Assembly: GCA_024403035.1 (NCBI GenBank)
Contig: JAKSSP010000004.1
Span: 62,001-126,000, forward strand
Direction of reading: 5' to 3'
DNA length: 64,000 nucleotides
Source: Mogibacterium sp.
GTDB lineage: Bacteria; Bacillota; Clostridia; Peptostreptococcales; Anaerovoracaceae
Translations under genes and position numbers: made by a program
The notes under the pieces: model-generated
The model's input: only the letters and a program-made list of their open reading frames with translations
Told to the model about the DNA's origin: nothing
The model's database searches: none
Shown here: one piece after another, positions 25,392 through 34,134 of the stretch
Layout: the number at the start of each line of letters is the position of its first letter
Numbering within the stretch: position 1 is the stretch's first letter

Positions 25392-25973
25392 ATGAATATA
25401 ACGGTATACTGCGGAGCAGCTGAAGGAAACGACCCGGAATTCATCGCGCGCGCAAGAGAACTCGGAGCGTGGATGGCGGAGAAGGGACACAGGCTCATCT
25501 ACGGAGCCGGCAATTCCGGCATGATGGGCGCTGTTTCTGATGCCCTGATAGAAGGCGGCGGAGAGGCTATAGGAGTCACTCCGCAGTTTTTCGTTCTGGC
25601 TGAGGAGACCCGCAGCGATCTGACTGAGGTGGTGATCGCCGATGACATGTCCACCAGACGTAACTGGATGATAGAACACGGGGATGCCTTCATCGCTCTT
25701 CCGGGAGGAATGGGAACTCTGGATGAGATCTCAGAGGTCATGACCTACAAGCGACTGGGACTTCTGGGCAAGATCAACAAACCCGTGATGTTATATAACG
25801 TGAACGGCTATTACGACCGCTTCTTCGCTTTTCTTGACGACATGCTGGCGCAGAACTTCTGCCGTCAGCTCGACTACGATAATGTCATAGAGGTGACCTG
25901 TTTAGCCGACATAGAGCGGGCGCTTTTCGCTGCCGGCAGCATAGATGAGACAAGGAATTCAAAGTATAAGTAG
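25392..25973 (+). CDS. LOG family protein (TIGR00730 type)
   Basis: A 193-residue Rossmann-fold protein with the diagnostic PGGMGTLDE motif at residues 104-112 and the preceding DDMSTRRNWM segment. Family members hydrolyse nucleoside 5'-monophosphates to base and ribose 5-phosphate; some make cytokinins, but bacterial copies are generally nucleotide phosphoribohydrolases. It begins one base after glsA ends and runs directly into the ABC exporter gene, so the four genes glsA-LOG-ABC-ABC are likely one transcript. Confidence 0.88.
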   Translation: MNITVYCGAAEGNDPEFIARARELGAWMAEKGHRLIYGAGNSGMMGAVSDALIEGGGEAIGVTPQFFVLAEETRSDLTEVVIADDMSTRRNWMIEHGDAFIALPGGMGTLDEISEVMTYKRLGLLGKINKPVMLYNVNGYYDRFFAFLDDMLAQNFCRQLDYDNVIEVTCLADIERALFAAGSIDETRNSKYK

Positions 25974-28100
25974 ATGAAAAACCTCTTCAAAACGCTGATG
26001 CCGTATAAATGGACCGCACTGCTTGTTCTGCTTCTCATGGCAGGACAGGCTTTTTGTGAGATGAATCTGCCGATGTACACGCAGGCGCTCATCGATACGG
26101 GCATACAGAACAGAGGTATAGAGCATATAGTGCCGGAGGCGATAACGGTATCCGAATTTGAGGCCGCGTCGGCAGGCATGAGCGCGGACGGGCAGGCTAA
26201 GTGGCAGAACTGCTTCGCAGCGGACGCGGGCGAGACGAATGACGCGGGAACAGCCATTTACAGGCGAAGGGAAATGACTGACGATGAGCTGACTGAGCTT
26301 GACAAAACGCTCCTTATGCCGCTTGTCACCCGTTATGCTGAAAAGAACGGAGATACTCTGGCTAAGGCTGAAGCATCAGCCGGTACGGGATCGGGGAATG
26401 TCATGGACAGCAGCGGAAAGAGGCAGGAGACCAACAGCAATCTGCTTGCGATGGGCATAGCCTACGCGGGAGACTGCGACGCTGAAGCGGGACTCGATCT
26501 TCTGGCCATACAGAACTCGTTCATGTTCAGATGTGGTGGGTTGATGCTGCTGATGTCGATCATCGTCATGGCGTTCACGACACTTGTATCGCTGCTTGCG
26601 GCAAGAGTAGGAGCCGGCATCGGCAAGGACCTCAGGTCGAGGCTGTTTGCCAATGTAATGTCATATTCGAGCGCCGAGATGAACGAATTCAAGACATCGT
26701 CTCTCATCACGCGTGCCACCAACGACATACAGCAGGTGCAGATGACATCCACAATGATGCTTCGCATGATGCTCTTTGCGCCTTGCATCTGCACATGGTC
26801 GATCATAAAGGTATACCAGACTCACGCGCACATGAACTTCGTTATAGTCACGGGTGTCATAGCTATACTGCTGATGGTATCCGTGACGTTCGCAGTCGCG
26901 ATGCCTAAGTTCAGGATAATGCAGAGCCTCATCGACGCGCTCAACGCCGTGTCGAGAGAGATACTGACAGGCATACAGGTCATCCGCGCCTTCGGACGCG
27001 AGGACACTGAAGAGGAGAGGTTCGACAAGGCAAATAACGACCTCTACAGGAACCAGCTCTTCGTGAATAGGGCAATGATCTCGATCACGCCTTTCCTGAT
27101 GATAATTATGTACGGTCTTTCCATATGGATCACCTGGGTGGCTGCCGGCAAGATAGACGCGGGAGGCATGCAGGTAGGCACAATGACGGCCTTTATCGCG
27201 TACTCGATGGAGATAGTATTCTCATTCCTCATGATAGCCAGCATGGCAATATTCCTGCCAAGAGCGGGCATAGCCGCTGACCGGATCTATGAGGTGCTCA
27301 ATACCGAGACTTCAATAAAGAACAGGGACGGAGCCGTAGAGCTCTCTCCGGACGACAAAGGCGAGATCAGATTCGAGCACGTTTCGTTCAGATATCCTGA
27401 CGCGGAGGAGAACGTTCTGACGGACATCGACTTCACAGCGAAGGAGGGCGAGACGACTGCCATCATAGGAGCGACGGGCTGCGGCAAGACGACGCTGATC
27501 AACCTTATCCCTAGGTTCTTTGACGCGACTGAGGGACGCGTGACCGTGGGCGGCAAGGATGTAAGGGACGTAACGCTTCAGTCGCTGAGAGACGAGATAG
27601 GCTACGTGCCGCAGAAGGGCATCCTCTTCTCCGGTACTGTCGCGGAAAACATACGCTGGGGCGATGAGGACGCGACTGATGAAGAGGTCAGGTTCGCTTC
27701 GGACATAGCTCAGGCGACAGAGTTCATAGATGAGAGGCCTGAGGGCTTTGACAGAGAGGTGTCGCAGGGCGGTGCCAATGTTTCGGGCGGCCAGAAGCAG
27801 AGACTCGCTATCGCAAGAGCCGTGATAAAGAAACCAAAGATCATGATATTCGACGACTCTTTCTCTGCCCTCGACATGAAGACGGACGTCACGCTCAGAA
27901 GAGCGCTGGCGGAGCATTCGGAAGGAACTACCCGCATCATAGTGGCGCAGAGAGTCGGAACCATACTGCACGCCGAACAGATAATCGTGCTTGACGAGGG
28001 CAGGATAGTAGGCAAGGGAACACACGCAGAACTCATGAAGAGCTGCGATATATACAGGGATACAGCCATATCACAGCTGTCGGAGGCAGCGCTCGCGTAG
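25974..28100 (+). CDS. ABC exporter half-transporter, first subunit (degenerate ATP site)
   Basis: A 708-residue fused permease-ATPase. After the first transmembrane helix there is an extracytoplasmic insertion of about 130 residues (roughly 40-170), then five more helices and the nucleotide-binding domain with Walker A GATGCGKTT (Lys505), signature VSGGQKQ and Walker B IMIFDDS. Asp628 replaces the catalytic Glu, which marks the non-hydrolysing site typical of heterodimeric exporters. The start codon abuts the preceding stop codon with no gap, and its partner starts 4 nt after its own stop. Substrate could be drugs, lipids or peptides; context does not decide. Confidence 0.9.
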   Translation: MKNLFKTLMPYKWTALLVLLLMAGQAFCEMNLPMYTQALIDTGIQNRGIEHIVPEAITVSEFEAASAGMSADGQAKWQNCFAADAGETNDAGTAIYRRREMTDDELTELDKTLLMPLVTRYAEKNGDTLAKAEASAGTGSGNVMDSSGKRQETNSNLLAMGIAYAGDCDAEAGLDLLAIQNSFMFRCGGLMLLMSIIVMAFTTLVSLLAARVGAGIGKDLRSRLFANVMSYSSAEMNEFKTSSLITRATNDIQQVQMTSTMMLRMMLFAPCICTWSIIKVYQTHAHMNFVIVTGVIAILLMVSVTFAVAMPKFRIMQSLIDALNAVSREILTGIQVIRAFGREDTEEERFDKANNDLYRNQLFVNRAMISITPFLMIIMYGLSIWITWVAAGKIDAGGMQVGTMTAFIAYSMEIVFSFLMIASMAIFLPRAGIAADRIYEVLNTETSIKNRDGAVELSPDDKGEIRFEHVSFRYPDAEENVLTDIDFTAKEGETTAIIGATGCGKTTLINLIPRFFDATEGRVTVGGKDVRDVTLQSLRDEIGYVPQKGILFSGTVAENIRWGDEDATDEEVRFASDIAQATEFIDERPEGFDREVSQGGANVSGGQKQRLAIARAVIKKPKIMIFDDSFSALDMKTDVTLRRALAEHSEGTTRIIVAQRVGTILHAEQIIVLDEGRIVGKGTHAELMKSCDIYRDTAISQLSEAALA

Positions 28101-28103
28101 TAA

Positions 28104-30014
28104 ATGAGCGAAGACAAAAAGCCGAAAACAGAATACGAGGTAAAGCCTGATCAGGAAGCTGAAGAGCAGACAGGACAGGGCGACGGATCGCGCCAGAGAA
28201 GGCGCGGAGGCGGCCCGAGCAGCATACTGGCGCCGGGAGAGAAGCCTAAGAATTTCCGCAAGACGATAGCGGACACGCTCAGCTACATGGGCGCGTACAA
28301 GTACGCCATTGTGGTGGTCATTATAGTGGCTGCGCTCGCTACCATCTTTGAGACGGTAGGCCCTAAAGTCATGGGGCGTGCGACCACTCTGCTCGCAGAG
28401 GGTGTCATGAATAAGATCCATGGCACCGGCGGCATAGACTTTGCCGCCGTCGCGCGCGTACTGCTGCTGACCGCGGCCCTGTATTTCATCGGGGCATTCG
28501 CGCAGTACATCCAGGCTCTGATCATGACCAACATAACGCAGAAGATAGTCTACAGGATGCGACGCGATATCTCAGAGAAGATAAACCGCATGCCTATAGG
28601 CTACTTTGAGCGCGTGCAGACCGGAGAGATCTTATCGCGTATCACAAACGACGTAGATACTCTCGGACAGTCGCTCTCCCAGAGCATCTCCAATTTCATC
28701 TGGGCCATAATCAGCATGGTAGGCATAGTAGTCGTGATGCTGACCATCAACGTCACGATGACATTAATAGCCCTGCTGGTCATTCCGTTCTCCGCTCTGG
28801 TGATGGGACTTCTGATCAAGGTCTCGCAGAAACACTTCGCGGCCCAGCAGAAGTATCTGGGCATCATCGACGGCCAGGTAGAAGAGACCTTCTCCGGACA
28901 TCTGGTGGTCAAGGCTTTCAACAGGGAAGAAGCGGTCACTGAAGAATTCGACAAGGCCAATGAGAAGCTCTATGAATCCGCGTGGAAATCGCAGTTCCTC
29001 TCAGGCCTTATGAGGCCTCTCATGCGTATCGTCAGCAATCTGGGCTACGCTGCTGTAGCTGTAGCCGGAGGCGTCTTCTGCGTCAAGGGCGCCATAGGAG
29101 TCGGCGATATCCAGGCCTTTGTACAGTACGTAAAGAACATAGGCCAGCCTATACAGGACATAGCTCAGATCATGAACCAGGTGCAGTCGATGGCAGCTGC
29201 CGCCGAGCGCGTATTTGAGTTCCTCGACGAGGATGAGGAGATCGACGCGCCGGGAGCCGAGGACGAGATGGGCGAGATAAAGGGCGCCGTGGAGTTCAGG
29301 CACGTAAGATTCGGATACAAGAAGGACCAGCCGGTCATCAAGGACTTCAGCGCAACAGTCAAGCCGGGCCAGAAGATAGCCATCGTAGGCCCTACAGGCG
29401 CGGGCAAGACGACTATGGTAAAATTGCTTATGAGGTTCTACGATGTTGACGGAGGAGCAATACTCATAGACGGCCGCGACATAAGGCAGTTCACCAGAAA
29501 GGAGCTCCGCGACAACTTCGCGATGGTACTCCAGGACACATGGCTCTTCAGCGGGACCATAAAGGAGAACATCGCTTACGGAAGAGAAGGCGCCACAAAC
29601 GAGGAGATAATCCACGCGGCCAAGACCGCCAAGGCGCACCACTTCATAAAGGCGCTCCCGGGCGGATACAAGATGATCCTCAACGAGGACGCCACAAACA
29701 TTTCGGAAGGCCAGAGGCAGCTGCTGACAATAGCGCGCGCCGTGCTGGCGGACAAACGCCTCCTGATACTCGACGAGGCGACATCGTCGGTAGATACCAG
29801 GACAGAGGAAGAGATACAAAAGGCTATGGACGCCCTTACTGAGGACAGAACGAGCTTTATTATCGCGCACAGGCTCTCGACAATACGCAACGCTGACCTT
29901 ATACTTGTAATGGAACACGGCGACATCGTAGAGCAGGGCACGCACGATGAACTGCTCGCGAAGGGCGGCGCATACGCTGAACTATACAATTCACAATTCG
30001 AAGAAGTTGGCTAG
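28104..30014 (+). CDS. ABC exporter half-transporter, second subunit (canonical ATP site)
   Basis: A 636-residue partner of the upstream ABC protein. A charged cytoplasmic N-terminus of about 50 residues precedes six helices. The nucleotide-binding domain has Walker A GPTGAGKTT, signature ISEGQRQ (Glu in place of the usual Gly) and Walker B LLILDEATSSVD with the catalytic Glu. The altered signature faces the degenerate partner site in the dimer, as in BmrCD/TM287-288-type exporters. Tight coupling supports an obligate heterodimer. Confidence 0.9.
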   Translation: MSEDKKPKTEYEVKPDQEAEEQTGQGDGSRQRRRGGGPSSILAPGEKPKNFRKTIADTLSYMGAYKYAIVVVIIVAALATIFETVGPKVMGRATTLLAEGVMNKIHGTGGIDFAAVARVLLLTAALYFIGAFAQYIQALIMTNITQKIVYRMRRDISEKINRMPIGYFERVQTGEILSRITNDVDTLGQSLSQSISNFIWAIISMVGIVVVMLTINVTMTLIALLVIPFSALVMGLLIKVSQKHFAAQQKYLGIIDGQVEETFSGHLVVKAFNREEAVTEEFDKANEKLYESAWKSQFLSGLMRPLMRIVSNLGYAAVAVAGGVFCVKGAIGVGDIQAFVQYVKNIGQPIQDIAQIMNQVQSMAAAAERVFEFLDEDEEIDAPGAEDEMGEIKGAVEFRHVRFGYKKDQPVIKDFSATVKPGQKIAIVGPTGAGKTTMVKLLMRFYDVDGGAILIDGRDIRQFTRKELRDNFAMVLQDTWLFSGTIKENIAYGREGATNEEIIHAAKTAKAHHFIKALPGGYKMILNEDATNISEGQRQLLTIARAVLADKRLLILDEATSSVDTRTEEEIQKAMDALTEDRTSFIIAHRLSTIRNADLILVMEHGDIVEQGTHDELLAKGGAYAELYNSQFEEVG

Positions 30015-30041
30015 ATCATAAAAAGAAAGGCGAGGAAAGGC

Positions 30042-31748
30042 ATGAGAACTTTCAGAGAAGAGTACGAATACTGGCTGGCGTCAGACGTAGTCGACGAGAA
30101 GACCAAGGAAGAACTCAGAGCGCTTGAGGGCAAGGATGAAGAAATAGAGGGCAGGTTCAAGGCCATGCTCACATTCGGCACCGCGGGTCTCAGAGGAATC
30201 ATGGGAGCCGGCATCGGATGCATGAACGTTTACACAGTTAGATACGCGACACAGGGCCTTGCCAATCTGGTAATAGCCAACGGCGGACAGATAGGAGGAG
30301 ATTCGAAAGAGGGCAACGGCGTAGCCATCGCTCACGACTCGAGACTGAACTCCAGACTCTTCGCGGAGGAAGCCGCTTCCGTACTGGCGGCAAACGGCAT
30401 CAAGGTATATATCTTTGACGACATGCGCCCGACACCTGAGCTTTCATTCGCGGTCAGAGAGACAAAGTCGATCGCCGGCATCAATATCACCGCGAGCCAC
30501 AATCCTAAGGAATACAACGGTTACAAGGCTTACTGGGCTGACGGAGCCCAGCTCGGACCTGAGCACGCTGACGTAGTATCGGCAGAGATCGCAAAGGTAG
30601 ACATCTTCAAGGATGTAAAGACCACAGATTATAAGAAAGCTGTCGAGGACGGCATCATCGAGATACTCGGCGACGAGATGGACGAAGTCTACATCTCGAG
30701 AGTCATGGAGACTTCGGTAACCAGAAAATATATCGACCAGGTCGCAAAGGAGATGAAGATAGTCTTCACACCGTTCCACGGCGCGGGCTATAAGCTGGTC
30801 CCTGAGATCTTAAGACGCCAGGGCTACGGAGCCATCATCCCTGTAGAAGAGCAGATGATCCCGGACGGCAACTTCCCGACGGTCAAGTCGCCTAACCCTG
30901 AGAACACAGAGGGCTTTGCTCTTGCCATCGAATACGCCAAGAAGAACGGCGCTGAGCTGGTCATCGGCGTAGACCCTGACAGCGACAGATGCGGAGCTGT
31001 AGTAAAGGCCGGAGACGATTACAAGATCCTTACCGGAAACCAGGAAGCATGCCTGATGATGGACTACATCTTCACGGTCAGAAAAGAACTCGGCACCATG
31101 CCTAAGAACCCGTTCGTCTGCAAATCCATCGTTTCGACCGTAATGGCCAACAAGATAGCGGACTACAACAACGTCAAGATGTACGAAGTCCTTACAGGAT
31201 TCAAGTTCATCGGTGAGAAGATCAAGGAGCATGAAGAGAACGGCGACGAGAACTTCGTATTCGGATTCGAGGAGAGCATCGGATTCCTGGGCGGATCGTA
31301 CGCCAGAGACAAGGATGCCGTATACGCGGCCATGATGATGGCGGAGATGGCATGCTGGTATAAGGCAAGAGGCATGTCGGTATACGACGGACTCATCGCT
31401 CTTTATGAGAAATACGGATGGTTCATCGAGAACACAGAATCCACAGTATTCGCGGGATTCGATTCAGCTGAGAAGAGAGAAGCCGTCATGGCGCGCATAA
31501 GAGAGAACGCTCCGGAAGAGATCGGTCTCAAGGTAGAAAGCGTAACGGACTACCTCGGAGACGTGCCGGGATTCACAAAGAGCAACGTGCTCTTCTACAA
31601 CCTCGCGGACGGATGCGCTGTCGCAGTCAGACCTTCCGGTACAGAGCCTAAGATCAAGACGTACGTAATGGTCAAGGGCGATACGCCTGAAAAGGCTGAA
31701 GAGAACCGCAAGGCCGTAAGAGACGCGGTAGACGCGCTGCTCTCATAA
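30042..31748 (+). CDS. Phospho-sugar mutase (phosphoglucomutase/phosphomannomutase)
   Basis: A 568-residue alpha-D-phosphohexomutase of the long PgcA-like type. It interconverts hexose 1- and 6-phosphates for glycogen, cell-wall or lipid glycan synthesis. Four domain signatures are present in order: TAGLRGIMGAG near residue 47, the phosphoserine loop TASHNPKEYNGYK, the metal loop DPDSDRCG and the C-terminal phosphate-binding RPSGTEPK. AAAGGCGAGG precedes the start. It sits between the exporter and an unknown membrane-anchored protein. Preference for glucose or mannose is not readable by eye. Confidence 0.92.
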   Translation: MRTFREEYEYWLASDVVDEKTKEELRALEGKDEEIEGRFKAMLTFGTAGLRGIMGAGIGCMNVYTVRYATQGLANLVIANGGQIGGDSKEGNGVAIAHDSRLNSRLFAEEAASVLAANGIKVYIFDDMRPTPELSFAVRETKSIAGINITASHNPKEYNGYKAYWADGAQLGPEHADVVSAEIAKVDIFKDVKTTDYKKAVEDGIIEILGDEMDEVYISRVMETSVTRKYIDQVAKEMKIVFTPFHGAGYKLVPEILRRQGYGAIIPVEEQMIPDGNFPTVKSPNPENTEGFALAIEYAKKNGAELVIGVDPDSDRCGAVVKAGDDYKILTGNQEACLMMDYIFTVRKELGTMPKNPFVCKSIVSTVMANKIADYNNVKMYEVLTGFKFIGEKIKEHEENGDENFVFGFEESIGFLGGSYARDKDAVYAAMMMAEMACWYKARGMSVYDGLIALYEKYGWFIENTESTVFAGFDSAEKREAVMARIRENAPEEIGLKVESVTDYLGDVPGFTKSNVLFYNLADGCAVAVRPSGTEPKIKTYVMVKGDTPEKAEENRKAVRDAVDALLS

Positions 31749-31777
31749 GGTCATCACATAAGGAGAACAAAGGGTAT

Positions 31778-32863
31778 ATGAAGCAAGACAGGGCCATTAC
31801 AGCCATAGGTTTACTTACCGCCTTCATGGGGCTGCTTATGCTGAGCGTAGGCAGGTTCATACTGGGAGGAATCGTTATGCTGCTCGCTTTCGGCATCTTC
31901 TGGACGCGCGGAGGCGGCAAATTCAATGACCGCAGCATATACGAGAAGATAATCAGGACAGACCTTGGCATCGATGAGCTTTATGAAAAGATAAAGGACA
32001 TCGACACGCCTTTCGGCAAGCCGTGGATCGCCGGACACAAAGGCTATGAGGGAGACAGCATAGTCTTTGGCCCGGGAAAGTTCAGGGACTGCGTGGTCAT
32101 CTCGCGTGTCAAGGGCGGAAGCCTCAGCATCAAGCATCTGACCCTGACTGAGAACATCATCAGGGGAGAAGAGGACGAGTACAGATTCAGCGATCTCATA
32201 AATACGGCGGAGGCTGAGGTCACGCCTGAGAGATACGCGGTATTCGCGGGCTTTAAGCTGGCATCGGTAATGCTTGTAAAGCATCTGATGGAGATAGTTG
32301 AGAAACTCTCGGAGGACAGAAACGCTGAAGTACCGGACAGCCTGGACTTCTTCACGTTCTACTACCACAACTCCAGCGACGGATATCTGAGAAATTCCGG
32401 CGGAGACGAGGTCCTTAAGATAGAACACTCTTACAAGCCGTTCAGGTCAGCCGTGCTCGACGCCGACGGCAATGAGATGGCGTCCGTGATGCCGCATGCC
32501 TTTGACGGCAAGGGCATAGTGCTTGATACGGCAGGCTACGAGATGTTCGCCAATGGAGAGCACTACGGAGAGATAAAGAGACTCAAGGAAGGCAGACAGG
32601 AAGGCTTCATCTGCAGCACTGAAGAGGGTGAATTCCGCGTGAATATCTTCCCTTCATGCATGAGAGCCAAGGTGTCCTGCAATTATACCGTTGAGCACGA
32701 AGGGGAGCTGAAAGCGGTCATCGGAGGCTCGCCAAGCCTGCAGTTCGATAACGAAGGCTGGTGCCGCAACGACCTCATTCTTTCGTACGATGACGACTAT
32801 CTTGTGCTTTACGCGATACTCGAGATATTTATACTTACACTTAACTCGAGGTTTTTGAAATGA
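31778..32863 (+). CDS. Hypothetical membrane-anchored protein
   Basis: A 361-residue protein that I do not recognise. Two adjacent hydrophobic helices occupy about residues 5-45 as a hairpin anchor, and the remainder is a soluble mixed alpha/beta region. The C-terminal half (HSYKPFRSAVLDADGNEMASVMP onward) looks like an LURP/tubby-like beta-rich scaffold with the recurring pattern of short strands, which is only an impression. AAGGAGAACAAAGGG precedes the start. It lies between the phosphohexomutase and the universal stress protein gene. Confidence 0.6.
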   Translation: MKQDRAITAIGLLTAFMGLLMLSVGRFILGGIVMLLAFGIFWTRGGGKFNDRSIYEKIIRTDLGIDELYEKIKDIDTPFGKPWIAGHKGYEGDSIVFGPGKFRDCVVISRVKGGSLSIKHLTLTENIIRGEEDEYRFSDLINTAEAEVTPERYAVFAGFKLASVMLVKHLMEIVEKLSEDRNAEVPDSLDFFTFYYHNSSDGYLRNSGGDEVLKIEHSYKPFRSAVLDADGNEMASVMPHAFDGKGIVLDTAGYEMFANGEHYGEIKRLKEGRQEGFICSTEEGEFRVNIFPSCMRAKVSCNYTVEHEGELKAVIGGSPSLQFDNEGWCRNDLILSYDDDYLVLYAILEIFILTLNSRFLK

Positions 32864-32928
32864 TGCCGCATATGTGGTAGAATAAAGTGCAAAAATATGA
32901 CAAACAATCACATAAAAGGGGTAAAAAG

Positions 32929-33900
32929 ATGAAGAAGATACTTCTTCCTGTCGAAGAAACACAGCGCAGTCTGAAAGCGCTGCATTATGTCAAATCACAC
33001 TACAACCCTGATGACGCGGAACTGGTGCTTCTCATGATCGATGAGAAGCTCAGTTACTCGGTAAAGTCCGAAGCTGAAGCGGAAGCCATCAAGGTGCTCG
33101 ATGAAAAGCTGGCGCTCATTGCCACAGAGCTTGAAGGATACAAACTGACGATGCTTTCAGGCGTAGGCAAGGCGGGCGTTCGCATCACAAGAGCCGCACG
33201 CGAGACAGGCGCTGATCTCATAATCATGACCAAGTCTTCCAAGGAGGACATGCTCAGTTCCATAGGAGCGACCGCGGAATACGTGATCAACAACGCGCCA
33301 TGCGATGTGGTCATCGTCTCAGAGCAGGTCAACAGACGCAACGAGTACAGAGGCCTGGTATACAGGACAGCAAAGGGTACGGTCAACCTGAGAGGCCAGC
33401 TTGGCGACAAGCAGAGCGAGTGCCTGCTCCCAAGCGTGAACCGCGACTGCATCTATCACATCAACGTGACGGTAGGAAAGGTCAGATTCTTCCACACCGC
33501 ATACAATCCTGATACCAGAAACTGGGATCTTCCGCCTCTTCCGGGACAGGAGGTCACCATGGATATCGCGGCGGGAGAGTCCCGCAACATCCTTGTCAAG
33601 GCTGACAGCAATGACGGCAAGGCCGACAGGATCAGGATCGTCAACAGAGACATGAAGAGAGAAGCGGTATTCGACTTCAGGATCACCGCTGCTCCTAAGG
33701 AAGCTGTTCAGGAGCCTATCCCGGAACCTGACTATTCCGCAAAGCCTGGTTTTGAAAACCGCGCTACACAGGAAGTGCCAAGGATCCCTGTAGATTTCGA
33801 GGCACCGGAGGTACCGACATTCCTGGCAGAGCACAAGCCTGAAGCAAAAGCCGATAAGCCGGAAGAAAAATCGGTATTCTCGGTAGAAATAAACGAATAA
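32929..33900 (+). CDS. Universal stress protein with beta-rich C-terminal extension
   Basis: A 323-residue protein whose first 135 residues are a UspA-type domain (KKILLPVEETQRSLKALHYV, then a C-terminal strand PCDVVIVSE). The nucleotide-binding glycine motif G-2x-G-9x-GS is not obvious, so ATP binding is doubtful. About residues 140-270 form a beta-rich region with HINVTVGKVRF and DIAAGESRNILVKA, like an immunoglobulin-type domain, followed by a Pro/Glu-rich tail. The start is the ATG after AAAAGGGG; a GTG 42 nt upstream lacks a ribosome site. It is directly before the SCIFF gene, but a functional link is not established. Confidence 0.75.
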   Translation: MKKILLPVEETQRSLKALHYVKSHYNPDDAELVLLMIDEKLSYSVKSEAEAEAIKVLDEKLALIATELEGYKLTMLSGVGKAGVRITRAARETGADLIIMTKSSKEDMLSSIGATAEYVINNAPCDVVIVSEQVNRRNEYRGLVYRTAKGTVNLRGQLGDKQSECLLPSVNRDCIYHINVTVGKVRFFHTAYNPDTRNWDLPPLPGQEVTMDIAAGESRNILVKADSNDGKADRIRIVNRDMKREAVFDFRITAAPKEAVQEPIPEPDYSAKPGFENRATQEVPRIPVDFEAPEVPTFLAEHKPEAKADKPEEKSVFSVEINE

Positions 33901-33929
33901 TAAAATCTATATAAATGGAGGACCCTGAA

Positions 33930-34079
33930 ATGAAGAGAATCAAGACTATCACAACAAGAGATATGGCTGAGTCGAAGGTAAACGGCGGTTGCGGCGAGTG
34001 CCAGACTTCCTGCCAGTCTGCAAGCAAGACTTCCTGCAGCGTTGCTAATCAGCACTGCGAGCAGCGCAAGGAGAAGTAA
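33930..34079 (+). CDS. SCIFF ranthipeptide precursor, five-Cys variant
   Basis: A 49-residue peptide of the six-cysteines-in-forty-five-residues family. The leader MKRIKTITTRDMAES is followed by a core containing GGCGECQTSCQSASKTSC and VANQHC. Cysteines are at 21, 24, 28, 36 and 43. The usual fourth Cys (QSAC) is Ser32 here, and the residue usually Thr37 is Ser37. GGAGG lies 8 nt upstream. A hairpin terminator separates it from the radical SAM maturase gene, the standard arrangement that makes precursor in excess. SCIFF is nearly universal in Clostridia, yet its function is unknown. The missing Cys makes this copy unusual. Confidence 0.92.
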   Translation: MKRIKTITTRDMAESKVNGGCGECQTSCQSASKTSCSVANQHCEQRKEK

Positions 34080-34090
34080 GAAGCTTACGG

Positions 34091-34119
34091 CGGCGCTGCT
34101 GAGGCAGCGCCGTTTTTAT
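34091..34119 (+). terminator. Attenuating terminator between SCIFF peptide and maturase
   Basis: A 9-bp perfect GC stem (CGGCGCTGC with GCAGCGCCG), a TGAG loop and a T-run. It starts 12 nt after the peptide stop and ends 16 nt before the maturase start, so the maturase depends on read-through. Confidence 0.88.
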
Positions 34120-34134
34120 TTATCTCGAGGAAAT

